64,000 bases of DNA from Streptomyces cinereus (GTDB lineage Bacteria > Pseudomonadota > Gammaproteobacteria > Pseudomonadales > Moraxellaceae): positions 47,343 to 111,342 of the forward strand of contig BMPS01000007.1 of the NCBI GenBank assembly GCA_014647715.1, read 5' to 3'. Of this stretch, positions 50,070 through 58,968 are shown one piece after another (the stretch's first letter is position 1; the number at the start of each line of letters is the position of its first letter). The notes beneath the pieces were generated by a model. It ran no database searches, was not told the DNA's origin, and saw only the letters and a program-made list of their open reading frames with translations. The position numbers and the translations under genes are program-made.

Positions 50070-50639
50070 TTATTGGGCTTGTTCAATGGCTTTATTGATG
50101 CCACGCACGATTTTGTCATTACGCGCAATATCACGAACTGTCAAATGAGGTACACCCACATACCAACCGGAAGCGGTAACCTGATGGTCAAGGATAAATT
50201 GCTTGACAGTCGGGCTTTTAATCCCAGGCCAACCCTCTACATTGCCAAAAATTAAGTCCATGAGTTCTGGAATTTTGGTAGCAAAGTCGTTAATGTAAGC
50301 ATCCCAATCGCCATCATAGGCGGTACAAAACAGGAGCTTGGTGTCATTGTCTAAAAACACAAACCGCGAATCATGCAAGGTGCCTACATTGGCCACCCCT
50401 GCAAGATTGCCTTTGGTAATTTCCAAAATTCGCTTGATACGAGCTGCTCCATCTTTGGTTATGGGGGCGATGGCGGTGAGTTCAGACACTTTGCCTGATT
50501 TTAAGCCCTTTTCACCAGCGCTGGTAACAGAATGGTCATAGCCATCATTACCACCCTCTTTTAGGTTTGCCATGAGCATTTGAGCTTTTAAAGCCACATC
50601 ATCTAATAAAGAAAGTTTTTCGTTGTTTTGATTTGTCAT
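50070..50639 (-). CDS. Conserved protein of unknown function linked to DyP
   Basis: This 189-residue soluble protein has segments (ELTAIAPITKDGAARIKRIL, GTLHDSRFVFLDNDTKLLFCTAYDGDWDAYINDF) like those I recall in proteins encoded beside or fused to DyP peroxidases and catalases. The pattern suggests an alpha/beta ferredoxin-like fold similar to half of a DyP domain, but no heme ligand is obvious. AAGGGC precedes the ATG. It lies 211 bases upstream of the DyP gene on the same strand. No activity is claimed. Confidence 0.7.
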   Translation of the reverse strand: MTNQNNEKLSLLDDVALKAQMLMANLKEGGNDGYDHSVTSAGEKGLKSGKVSELTAIAPITKDGAARIKRILEITKGNLAGVANVGTLHDSRFVFLDNDTKLLFCTAYDGDWDAYINDFATKIPELMDLIFGNVEGWPGIKSPTVKQFILDHQVTASGWYVGVPHLTVRDIARNDKIVRGINKAIEQAQ

Positions 50640-51199
50640 GTTTTAGAGCCCTTATAGTTAGTTGATCATTAATTGACGTACATGATTTAAATTTGTTTAT
50701 CCCATTGTTTTATTATTTAAAATTTAAATCCTTTTTATTATATAAGCCGTAAAAAATAAAAAGCGCTAAATTAACTTTTATCACCCATAAAATTACAAAA
50801 CTAAACTATTGATTAAAAAATGACATACTAGAAACCATAAAACCGAAGCATTAATTTAAAAAATTCTAATTACAATCAATATGTTATTCGAATTTTAAAT
50901 ATGAACTTTGTGTATTGAAGTCACTTTTCCTGCTATGTGGGACCTCAAAAAATTTGGGACATTGGACTTTGATGATTTACTTTAGCAAAGTAGCTTGCTA
51001 GTCTAATCTCACCGTATAACTGGCTACCACTTTTAAAAAAAAGTCTATTAGTTAAAAGGTTTATCATGGCTCGGGTGCATTTCACATACCCTGTCAGATG
51101 ACAGATATAGATAATTATAGACAAAGCGTAAAACGTGCCTTACTTGGCACGTTTTATCACAAGTATTTAAGACGCCTTTAATATGTCTTTAAGATAAAT
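50640..51199. other. AT-rich intergenic region
   Basis: These 560 bases hold no supported gene. A TATAAT lies on the minus strand at 50737-50742, about 100 bases before the 189-residue gene, with a poor -35. A palindrome CTGTCA-GA-TGACAG lies at 51092-51105 and the ssuD terminator at 51129-51156. Base composition is lower in GC than the flanks. Confidence 0.5.
51129..51156 (-). terminator. Terminator of ssuD
   Basis: TAAAACGTGCC (51129-51139) pairs perfectly with GGCACGTTTTA (51146-51156) around a 6-base loop, about 45 bases after the ssuD stop on the minus strand. Confidence 0.8.
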
Positions 51200-52408
51200 T
51201 TAAGAGGCGATGGCGTGTTTGGGTATGGCAGTAGCGGGTGTTTTTGGGGTTGCCGTGTCACGGGTTTGTTGCGGGGGTGCATAGTTGTTAGCGACAATTT
51301 CACCGAACGGTCCTGTCAAATTTGGCTTGACCAAGCTGTTTTGGGTGTCAATCGGTAATAATGGGAAAACCAATTCAGCAAACCGATAGGCTTCTTCCAA
51401 GTGTGGATAGCCTGAGAAAATAAAGTTATCAATGCCCAAATCGGCATACTCTTGAATACGTGCGGCAACGGTTTGTGGGTCGCCCACCAGTGCGGTGCCT
51501 GCGCCACCTCGTACCAGTCCAATCCCTGCCCATAAGTTGGGCGAAATTTCTAAGTTATCACGGCGACCGCCATGCAAGGCCGCCATACGTTGTTGTCCCA
51601 CCGAGTCCATTTGGGCGAATTTGGCTTGGGCGGCGGCAATGGTGTCGTCAGTGACATGACTTAATAATTCATCAGCGGCTTGCCAAGCGGCTTCATTGGT
51701 TTCACGCACAATCACGTGCAGACGAATCCCATAGCTTAACGTGCGACCTTTGGCAGCGGCTTTGGTTTTAAGCTGCTCAATCTTCCCTTTGACGGCAGCA
51801 GGCGGCTCACCCCACGTCAAATAACTGTCAACTTGTTCGGCAGCCAGTGTTTGCGCCGCCTCAGATGAACCACCAAACCACAAGGGCGGATACGGCTGTT
51901 GTAGAGGGGGATATAGCAATTTGGCATCTTCGACTTGCAAGCGTTCACCGTTAAAAGTAAAGGATTCACCTGTGTGCGAGCGGGTTAAAATCTCTCGCCA
52001 AATCGTGGTGTATTCACTGGCTGTCTGATAACGCGTGGCGTGGTCTTCAAAGATGCCATCGCCTTTAAGCTCTTGTTCATCGCCGCCTGTGACCAGATTA
52101 AGCAGTAATCGACCATTTGATAAACGATCAAAGGTGCCTGTCATACGAGCGGCAAGCGCGGGTGTCGTCACCCCAGGGCGTAATGCCACCAAAAACTTTA
52201 AGCGAGTGGTCGCATCAATGAGACTAGCAGCGACCAGCCAAGGGTCTTCACATGAGCGACCTGTCGGAATCAACACGCCTTCATAGCCGAGGTTATCGGC
52301 TGCCACTGCAATTTGCTTCATATAGGTATGGTCAACGGTTCTTGCCCCTTTACTCGTGCCTAAATAACGACTGTCGCCATGTGTTGGTATAAACCAAAAA
52401 ATTTTCAT
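51200..52408 (-). CDS. ssuD: Alkanesulfonate monooxygenase SsuD
   Basis: This 402-residue FMNH2-dependent monooxygenase splits alkanesulfonates into aldehyde and sulfite. It follows E. coli SsuD closely: [15 protein letters not shown] at the start, [39 protein letters not shown] and [20 protein letters not shown]. The start at 52408 is set by AGGTGG upstream; an earlier in-frame start at 52432 is less likely. It lacks adjacent ssuABC; the FMN reductase gene lies two genes upstream. The leader before it is highly structured. Confidence 0.95.
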   Translation of the reverse strand: MKIFWFIPTHGDSRYLGTSKGARTVDHTYMKQIAVAADNLGYEGVLIPTGRSCEDPWLVAASLIDATTRLKFLVALRPGVTTPALAARMTGTFDRLSNGRLLLNLVTGGDEQELKGDGIFEDHATRYQTASEYTTIWREILTRSHTGESFTFNGERLQVEDAKLLYPPLQQPYPPLWFGGSSEAAQTLAAEQVDSYLTWGEPPAAVKGKIEQLKTKAAAKGRTLSYGIRLHVIVRETNEAAWQAADELLSHVTDDTIAAAQAKFAQMDSVGQQRMAALHGGRRDNLEISPNLWAGIGLVRGGAGTALVGDPQTVAARIQEYADLGIDNFIFSGYPHLEEAYRFAELVFPLLPIDTQNSLVKPNLTGPFGEIVANNYAPPQQTRDTATPKTPATAIPKHAIAS

Positions 52409-52439
52409 CGTACCACCTGCTTGTAAGCTCAAAAATTGA

Positions 52440-52724
52440 TTAAGATAACTCGCCTTTTGTCATGGGCGGTTTATCAGTAGCCATAAGCTTAAAGCAAATA
52501 TTGCTCAATAAAAAATAACAAAAACTGCTTTGGTTAGCACAAAAACTACTTAATAGTTTTGCTGCTAACCCTATCAATTTAATCGCTAAAGCAGTGACAT
52601 CAAAAAACGCTTTACAGTTTTCACCATAAAGCGTTTTATCGTCAAATGAATTGATATCAACACCAGATAAACAAGCCCAAATCTTAAAAATAGCACAGCA
52701 AGCGAGACAACAAGCGAGTTTCAT
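52440..52724 (-). CDS. Cys-rich leader reading frame upstream of ssuD
   Basis: The 94-codon frame starts at an ATG with GAGG eight bases ahead. The N-terminus is [18 protein letters not shown]: Cys at 5, 6, 9, 10 and 18, with LACC encoded twice in tandem (52696-52719). It contains nine Cys in total. Two terminator-like structures lie inside the frame, so it may act as a leader peptide rather than a stable protein. It matches no family I know. It lies between cysB and ssuD, which supports a sulfur-sensing role by inference only. Confidence 0.45.
   Translation of the reverse strand: MKLACCLACCAIFKIWACLSGVDINSFDDKTLYGENCKAFFDVTALAIKLIGLAAKLLSSFCANQSSFCYFLLSNICFKLMATDKPPMTKGELS
52524..52595 (-). 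promoter_or_regulatory. Second terminator-like structure in ssuD leader
   Basis: On the minus strand ACTGCTTT (52595-52588) pairs with AAAGCAGT (52531-52524). Inside it GGTTAGCA pairs with TGCTAACC and AAAACTA with TAGTTTT around a 5-base loop, with one 2 by 2 internal mismatch. The tail is U-rich (TTTTGTTATTTTTT). This gives 23 base pairs in all. Confidence 0.65.
52602..52637 (-). terminator. First terminator in ssuD leader
   Basis: On the minus strand AAAACGCTTTA (52637-52627) pairs perfectly with TAAAGCGTTTT (52614-52604), followed by TT, giving a T6 tract. It lies 34 bases after the fifth Cys codon and about 150 bases after the cysB stop. It could end the cysB transcript or act as an attenuator for ssuD. 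Confidence 0.75.
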
Positions 52725-52784
52725 GCGTATTACCTCGGATGTAACAGGCGATAAGTTTGCAAACCTGCTTATTAGGATTTAGCG

Positions 52785-53711
52785 TTAGCTGCTAGGTTGT
52801 ATGGCATCATGCATTGTTGCTTGGGTTAACGTAGGGTTACACAAGGCTAAAAACTGATAGCCAAATCCTCGTAAAAAATGCCCTTGTCGCACTGCGAGCA
52901 AAGTGGTATTTTGATGAAATAGCGGCTCGCAACCCAGTAATGTTAACTGGGTATCTTTATTGGGATTGAATGCCATATCCGCGATAATACCAATGCCCAT
53001 ACCAAATTCCACATAGGTTTTTATCACATCAGAATCCAACGCCGTCATCACGATATCAGGCTGTAATTCTGCTTTGGCGAACGCTTCATCAATCATTGTT
53101 CGCCCGGTATGACCACTAATGTAAGTGATAATCGGGTAATGGGCTATGTCGGCAAGCGTTACCTGTTCAAGCTGGGTTAGCGGATGGTTTGGCGGCACCA
53201 CAATCGCATGATACCAGTGATAATAAGAAAAAGTCACAAGCTCGCTATAGCTTGACAAGGCTTCGGTGGCAATGCCAATATCCGCTCGTCCATCAAGTAG
53301 CATTGCCGCAATTTCTGGCGGTGCGGCTTGTAGCAATCGCAAATGCACTTTAGGAAAAAGCTGTTTAAACGCTTGCACAACGGGCGGCAAAATATAACGA
53401 GACTGGGTATGGGTGGCTGCGATGGTCAATTCGCCTTTATCTTGGCTGGTATATTGTTCAGCCAAGGTTTTGATATTATTGGCATCATGTAGCATCCGCT
53501 CTACAATGACCAACAATTCTTTACCCGGCTCGGTCAAACCTAATAGCCGTTTGCCCTTACGCACAAACAGCCCTACCCCAAGCTCATCTTCTAAGTCTTT
53601 GATATGTTTGGATACACCCGATTGTGAGGTAAATAATGCATTGCCTACTTCCGTCAAGTTATAGTCACAGCGTACCGTTTCTCGAATAATACGAAGTTGT
53701 TGAAAATTCAT
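52785..53711 (-). CDS. cysB: CysB/Cbl-type LysR regulator of sulfur assimilation
   Basis: This 308-residue LysR regulator is of the CysB/Cbl branch: MNFQQLRIIRETVR, an HTH with LFTSQSGVSKHIKDLEDELG, the TTHTQ-like AATHTQSRYILPP segment near residue 100 and TALDSDVIKTYVEFGMGIGI near 230. CysB family members sense O- or N-acetylserine, sulfate or sulfite and activate sulfur-starvation genes. The ATG at 53711 is chosen over a TTG five codons earlier. It lies between the FMN reductase and ssuD genes and probably controls the island. Confidence 0.9.
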   Translation of the reverse strand: MNFQQLRIIRETVRCDYNLTEVGNALFTSQSGVSKHIKDLEDELGVGLFVRKGKRLLGLTEPGKELLVIVERMLHDANNIKTLAEQYTSQDKGELTIAATHTQSRYILPPVVQAFKQLFPKVHLRLLQAAPPEIAAMLLDGRADIGIATEALSSYSELVTFSYYHWYHAIVVPPNHPLTQLEQVTLADIAHYPIITYISGHTGRTMIDEAFAKAELQPDIVMTALDSDVIKTYVEFGMGIGIIADMAFNPNKDTQLTLLGCEPLFHQNTTLLAVRQGHFLRGFGYQFLALCNPTLTQATMHDAIQPSS

Positions 53712-53928
53712 AGTCTGTTGCCCCAAATAATCTGATAATCAATCAAATTAGTGTAAGCCGAGCGGCCTAAGACAACAAACGCCTATCAAACAAATTAATA
53801 TTCCAAAATTACATATATCAATCACACAAAAAACAAAATTTGAATAACCCAAGCAGCTTGTTGCTCGGGTTGTATTCACTCATACTGAGCTGGTGATGTC
53901 AGCTAATACGCACTAAGGCATGCGCCCT

Positions 53929-54699
53929 TTAGGCGACGGATGGATGGTTTTTAGGGGATGATTGAGTAGTTTGCGGGTGTAGTCTGGCTTCGGCACTCGA
54001 TAAATCTGGCACTGCCACAGAGGGTAATATTTCGGCTTGTTCGACTTGTTTATTAATGCCTAACTGCTGATTGGCTTGCGCTGATTTTTCTTTAATGGCT
54101 TGGGCGCGTCGGCCTTTGGCGGGTGCCCACTCAAGTATCGGCAACGCTCGCGCCACCGCTAACACAATACGGTCACGCAACTGTTGGCTTGAGACGGTGT
54201 ATTCTGGGGTAAAGTCTTTATCCGTCGCATACACGCCTATTGGTAATGTTTGGGCTTGGAAAAAACTAAACAATGGGCGAAGTTGGTGCTCTAGAACCAG
54301 TGCATGACGATCGCTACCGCCAGAGGCAGCCAATAATACCGGCACATCCACGAGCGCAGTTTGCTCTACAAAGTCAAATAAGTGTTTAAACAATCCGGTA
54401 AAAGACGCGCGATACACTGGCGTTCCTACAATCAAGGCGTCCGCCGCCTCAATCGCTGCCAAGTCGTTTTGTACTCGCTCTGGCAGTTGGTTACGATAAA
54501 TCGCCCCACTGAGTAAAGGCCCGATTTCACTCAGCTTGATAAAATGTACGTTGATGGGTGTGGCTTGTGCCAATTCATCTACAATATTTTGCACCAGACT
54601 TTCGGTTTTTGATGGTGTGTTGAGCCCACCCGATACCGCAACGATATTGAGTGGCATGGCTGGATTTGGTTGATTTGTGAAATTTTGAGTGATAGACAT
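53929..54699 (-). CDS. NAD(P)H-dependent FMN reductase (MsuE/SsuE-type)
   Basis: This 256-residue protein has a flavodoxin-like FMN reductase domain (about 16-190) with AVSGGLNTPSKTESLVQNIV as the phosphate loop, VGTPVYRASFTGLFKHLFDF near 92 and LLAASGGSDRH near 120, as in the MsuE subfamily. It should supply FMNH2 to SsuD and the DszA-like monooxygenase. The C-terminal 65 residues are a polar extension beyond the usual length. AAGGAA precedes the ATG. Confidence 0.9.
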   Translation of the reverse strand: MSITQNFTNQPNPAMPLNIVAVSGGLNTPSKTESLVQNIVDELAQATPINVHFIKLSEIGPLLSGAIYRNQLPERVQNDLAAIEAADALIVGTPVYRASFTGLFKHLFDFVEQTALVDVPVLLAASGGSDRHALVLEHQLRPLFSFFQAQTLPIGVYATDKDFTPEYTVSSQQLRDRIVLAVARALPILEWAPAKGRRAQAIKEKSAQANQQLGINKQVEQAEILPSVAVPDLSSAEARLHPQTTQSSPKNHPSVA

Positions 54700-54862
54700 C
54701 TTTATTCCTTATTTAGTTTAATACTGTAAATCGATGACATGTCGATAACCCCATTAAACAAAAAATTAAGCCGTTTGTGAAACAACAATATCTGAATTAT
54801 TTAGCTGATTTTTTGCTATATCAGATTTGCCATATCAAAGTCAAAGTGGCAAACCTGCATGA

Positions 54863-55510
54863 CTACAATTGGCGTTTATCGACCCATTGAGCCAAACTAT
54901 CGCCTGTGGCTTGCACCAACATCACCAATGCCACCAAAACCACAATGACTGATACCATCATTTGCACATCAAAGCGCTGATAGCCGTAACGATAGGCAAT
55001 ATCGCCCAAGCCACCCGCCCCAATTGCCCCAGCAATCGCAGACGAATTAATCATGGTAACAATCGTTACGGTAAATCCTGCAATAATGCCGGGCAACGCT
55101 TCGGGCAATAACACATGCTGAATAATCTGTGTACGGTTGCAGCCAATTGCTTGTGCCGCTTCTATGAGCCCTGGGTCAACTTCGCGCAGACTCACTTCGG
55201 CAATTCGAGCAAAAAAAGGGGTTGCGGCTAAGGTTAACGGTACCACGGCTGCCCACACACCATAGCTTGTACCGACAATCATTCGAGTGGCTGGAATAAT
55301 AGCCACCATCAATATCAAAAAGGGAATAGCACGCACAATGTTCACCGACCAACCCAAACTTAGATTGGTCAAAAATGATGGGGCAATACCTTGCTCGCTT
55401 GAATTGACCAATACCAATGCGATCGGTAACCCCAATAAAAACGCTAAAATCGCTGATACGCCAACCATAATCAGCGTATCAATCAACCCCGTCAGTAACA
55501 ACTCAAGCAT
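54863..55510 (-). CDS. metI: MetI-type ABC transporter permease
   Basis: This 215-residue permease has five membrane helices and the MetI signature (IEAAQAIGCNRTQIIQHVLLPEALPGIIAG, the EAA loop near residue 125). It forms the membrane part of a MetNIQ importer. Its start overlaps the end of metN by eight bases, implying translational coupling. The sulfur-island setting suggests methionine or another organosulfur compound as substrate. Confidence 0.94.
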   Translation of the reverse strand: MLELLLTGLIDTLIMVGVSAILAFLLGLPIALVLVNSSEQGIAPSFLTNLSLGWSVNIVRAIPFLILMVAIIPATRMIVGTSYGVWAAVVPLTLAATPFFARIAEVSLREVDPGLIEAAQAIGCNRTQIIQHVLLPEALPGIIAGFTVTIVTMINSSAIAGAIGAGGLGDIAYRYGYQRFDVQMMVSVIVVLVALVMLVQATGDSLAQWVDKRQL

Positions 55511-56576
55511 AACCGATTAACTCCACATGCAAAATTTGATGACCCAAGCGCTGGGTCAATTGCGCGACATCTAAACCCGTGGTTGCGACGCCAACGACGA
55601 TATTGCCTACCAAGTAGCCTTGAATGGTATCCACTTGACTTTGATACAAAGAGACGGGCGCTTCAAATTGCGCAAAAATTGCCTTTAAATCAGGGGCAGA
55701 TTTTCTTGGGGTAACGTATCTTAGGTTGAGCAAAGTATGAGTGGCACTGTGTTTGTCGGTGAGTTTATCCTCACCCAAATCAATGGATGACTGATTATAG
55801 CCTAGTAATTCTTGGGTCATGGTGTGCATGGGTGAGGCAAATACTTTCCACACTGGTCCTGTTTCAACGATTTGCCCTTGGTTAATGACAATCACTTGGT
55901 CGCAAATATCTCGAATGACTTGCATTTCATGGGTAATGAGCACAATGGTAATGCCAAGTTTTTTATTAATTTGCTTGAGTAACTGCAAAATTAACTGGGT
56001 ACTTTCTGGGTCTAGTGCTGACGTGGCTTCATCACACAATAAAATTTTGGGTTCATTCACGAGCGCCCGCGCAATGCCCACCCGCTGCTTTTGACCGCCT
56101 GATAACTGAGAAGGATACATCAATGCTTTATCACTGAGCCCCACCATCTCTAGCACTTGCGCCACCCGTTTATTGATATCAGCCTGACTTACTTTGGCGA
56201 CTTTTAGGGGTAAGGCGACGTTGTCTTGTACCGTTTTGCTCGACAGCAGATTAAAATGCTGAAAAATCATACCAATGCCTTGTCGCAGCTGTCGTAACTG
56301 TGCTTGGTTGAGTGAGGCCACATTGTTATCATCGATATAAACATGACCATCACTAATCGACTCCAAGCCGTTGATAATGCGTAATAAAGATGATTTGCCC
56401 GCCCCGCTTTTACCGATAATACCCAGAATTTTGCCTGTTGGCACCTCAAGTGAGATATCTTTTAGTGCATGAATCGCTTGCGCTTGTCCTTGATAAAACT
56501 TATTGACCTTATCGATTCGGATATAGGGAGGTGATGAATGACTGTCATCTTGGGTAATATGAGTAAACGACTGCAT
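55503..56576 (-). CDS. metN: MetN-type ABC transporter ATPase
   Basis: This 357-residue ATPase has Walker A GKSGAGKSS near residue 57, signature LSGGQKQRVGIARAL near 157, Walker B ILLCDEATSALDPE and a C-terminal NIL domain (about 275-357) that in MetN binds methionine for feedback inhibition. It powers import through MetI. AAGGAT precedes the ATG. It follows metQ by 44 bases. Confidence 0.95.
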   Translation of the reverse strand: MQSFTHITQDDSHSSPPYIRIDKVNKFYQGQAQAIHALKDISLEVPTGKILGIIGKSGAGKSSLLRIINGLESISDGHVYIDDNNVASLNQAQLRQLRQGIGMIFQHFNLLSSKTVQDNVALPLKVAKVSQADINKRVAQVLEMVGLSDKALMYPSQLSGGQKQRVGIARALVNEPKILLCDEATSALDPESTQLILQLLKQINKKLGITIVLITHEMQVIRDICDQVIVINQGQIVETGPVWKVFASPMHTMTQELLGYNQSSIDLGEDKLTDKHSATHTLLNLRYVTPRKSAPDLKAIFAQFEAPVSLYQSQVDTIQGYLVGNIVVGVATTGLDVAQLTQRLGHQILHVELIGYA

Positions 56577-56620
56577 AGCATGATCCTTTGTAATTATTAT
56601 GGCTAAAACTTGTTAACGCA

Positions 56621-57487
56621 TTACGAGGTCCAACCTGGAAACCAAAGTTTCCCCCCGATTTCTTTGTCAAGCACTTGTTTTACGTTAGGGGAAGTTTGAT
56701 AAATGTGAATAAATTTTTTCAGCTGTTCGGCGCGCTGAGGATTTTTTTGGGCAAAATCATCCCGGGTGACAAATAAAATCGCATAGCGGTTGTTGGTGGT
56801 ATCATCAAGGATTAAGGCTTGATTGGGGTCAATGGTTTTGGCTAAGCGCAAATAATGCGGGTAGCTAAACACCAAATCAGCATCATCAACCGCTCTTGCG
56901 GTCTGCGGGCCTTCGACTTCAACAAACTGCAATTGTTTTGGATTGCTGTTGATATCGTTTAAGTTAGACAGAAAATTATTTGGGTCTTTTAGCCCAATTA
57001 ATTTTGCCTGTTGCAGCAGTAGTAGCGCTCGCCCTTGATTAACAGGGTCATTTGGCACCACCACACGGGCACGCGTCGGCAATGCTGCTAGGCTTTGGTA
57101 TTTTTTAGAATACAAACCGACATGGGTGGCAACCCCTTTCCCCAAAGCCGATAGCTTATACTCTGGATGCTGTTTGAGTGCATTGGTTAAAAACGGCTGA
57201 TGTTGAAAATAATTGGCGTCGATGTCGCCACTGTTAAGTGTTACATTTGGGGTATTCCAATCCGTAAACTCGACCAATTTGACGTTGATACCTTGCTGTT
57301 TTGCCGCCGCGACCGCTTCTTTAAGTGGATTGGCAAAAGGCGGGCTAATACCGATGGTTAACGGATTGTCTTTGGTGACGTTTGATGCTTGGCTTTTATT
57401 GTAAAATGCCCAGCCGCTCAGTAACACCAAGACAGCAATGATAGTTACCCCTAAAACAGTAGCACGATGTTTCGCTGCGATTGCCAT
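56621..57487 (-). CDS. metQ: MetQ/NlpA-family substrate-binding protein
   Basis: This 288-residue NlpA-family binding protein has an N-terminal hydrophobic helix (ATVLGVTIIAVLVLLSGWAFY) without a lipobox Cys, unlike most MetQ lipoproteins, so it may be membrane-anchored by that helix or cleaved. Family elements are NPLTIGISPPFANPLKEA, ANYFQHQPFLTNAL and the final KLWFPGW. Ligand is methionine or a related sulfur compound. AAGGAG precedes the ATG. Confidence 0.9.
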   Translation of the reverse strand: MAIAAKHRATVLGVTIIAVLVLLSGWAFYNKSQASNVTKDNPLTIGISPPFANPLKEAVAAAKQQGINVKLVEFTDWNTPNVTLNSGDIDANYFQHQPFLTNALKQHPEYKLSALGKGVATHVGLYSKKYQSLAALPTRARVVVPNDPVNQGRALLLLQQAKLIGLKDPNNFLSNLNDINSNPKQLQFVEVEGPQTARAVDDADLVFSYPHYLRLAKTIDPNQALILDDTTNNRYAILFVTRDDFAQKNPQRAEQLKKFIHIYQTSPNVKQVLDKEIGGKLWFPGWTS

Positions 57488-57588
57488 AATAGCTCCTTAA
57501 AAATGATGGTTTAAAAATAGCTGCTTAGAAATAGCTGCTTAAAACATAAAAAACTGATAACGCTGAAAAAAGTCCTCTAAACAAGCCC

Positions 57589-58968
57589 TTAGCATCGAAA
57601 ACTTTGCACTGGGTGTGAACTGGGTAACCGCTCACCTTTGCCAATGAGCTTGTGGCGTAGACTGCCTTGTTTGTATTCGGTTTTGAAGCGTCCACGACGT
57701 TGTAGCTCAGGAATGACATACTGAATAAAATCCTCGTAAGACTCAGGCGTGACCGTGCGAGTGACGTTAAAACCATCAATTCCTGTCTCATCGACCCAGG
57801 TTATCAACGCCTCAGCCACCTCGCGCCCATCACCCACGATTAGCGGATAGCGTCCCCCTAACCGATGCTCGGCTATCAGCTGCGCTTTGGTAACCTGCTG
57901 CTGCCGAAAGCGCTGGTTCACCGACGCAATGCTATTGGTTTGTTGGTAGGCAATCACCTCATCATCGGCATACTGTGATAAATCAATCCCCACCGAACTT
58001 GAGTAATGTGCCAATCCTGCCTCGCTACTGGCATAGCCTTCATACTCTGCCAGTTTTGCTTGGGCAAGGTCGTGACGCTTGTCAGTCACTACTGTGATTC
58101 CCATCAGCACTTTGATGTCATTGGGCTCGCGACCCTGTGCTTTTGCCAACTGGCGAATCGTCTCCACCTGCCGTTTAATCGCTGATTTGTCACCACCCCC
58201 AATAAAAATCGCCTCCGCGTGCTGGGTGGCAAATGCCAAACCTTTGGCTGATGCCCCTGCTTGAAATAACACAGGCGTGCGCTGAATAGACGGCATCACT
58301 TGAAAAACGCCGTCACTTTGGTAAAAACGCCCTTGATGGTGAATCGCTTTTACCTTGGCAGGGTCAGTAAAAATGCGCGCCTGTTTGTCTATTTTGACTG
58401 CATCGTTTTGCCATGAGCCTTCCCAAAACTGGTAGCACAACTGTAAAAACTCGTCCGCTTGCTCATATCGTAAATCATGCGCCTTTAGCCCTTGATTACC
58501 AATCAACCGCTCAGCGCTGTCCAAATACCCTGTCACGATATTCCATCCCAAACGACCTTGGGTTAAGTGATCTAGGCTCGCCATACGTCTAGCAAATTGG
58601 TAAGGGGTCTCATAACTTAGATTCACCGTGATACCAAAGCCCAAATGCTCGGTCACCGACGCCATGGCAGACACCAAGGTGGTCGGGTCATGGCTTGGCA
58701 ATTGCACCGACTCTTTAAGGGTCACATCAATGTTATGTTGATAAACGTCATAACAGCCTGTGATATCCGCCAAAAACAACCCATCAAATAACCCTTGCTC
58801 CAAGGTTTTTGCCAAGCCTGTCCAATAGCTAAGCTCATTGAATCGATAAGACTCATCCCTTGGGTGGGTCCACAAACCATGATTGATATGTCCAGCGCAA
58901 TTCATATCAAAGGCGTTGAGAATAATCGGCTTTGGCGGGTTATTTTCTTGTTTCGCCGTCTCACCCAT
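57589..58968 (-). CDS. NtaA/SnaA/DszA-type FMNH2-dependent monooxygenase
   Basis: This 459-residue flavin monooxygenase is of the NtaA/SnaA/DszA branch of the bacterial luciferase-like fold (ILNAFDMNCAGHINHGLWTHP, FDGLFLADITGCYDVY, GRLGWNIVTGYLDSAERL, LFQAGASAKGLAFA). It likely oxidises an organosulfur compound such as a sulfone. The ATG at 58968 overlaps the stop of the upstream gene (TGATG), implying coupled translation. It needs reduced FMN, probably from the MsuE-type reductase. Confidence 0.9.
   Translation of the reverse strand: MGETAKQENNPPKPIILNAFDMNCAGHINHGLWTHPRDESYRFNELSYWTGLAKTLEQGLFDGLFLADITGCYDVYQHNIDVTLKESVQLPSHDPTTLVSAMASVTEHLGFGITVNLSYETPYQFARRMASLDHLTQGRLGWNIVTGYLDSAERLIGNQGLKAHDLRYEQADEFLQLCYQFWEGSWQNDAVKIDKQARIFTDPAKVKAIHHQGRFYQSDGVFQVMPSIQRTPVLFQAGASAKGLAFATQHAEAIFIGGGDKSAIKRQVETIRQLAKAQGREPNDIKVLMGITVVTDKRHDLAQAKLAEYEGYASSEAGLAHYSSSVGIDLSQYADDEVIAYQQTNSIASVNQRFRQQQVTKAQLIAEHRLGGRYPLIVGDGREVAEALITWVDETGIDGFNVTRTVTPESYEDFIQYVIPELQRRGRFKTEYKQGSLRHKLIGKGERLPSSHPVQSFRC

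Noticed and set aside
51066..51101. 11-codon frame with an AAAAGG element on the plus strand
   Set aside because: Too short to judge, no downstream gene on that strand, and likely a chance frame in AT-rich DNA.
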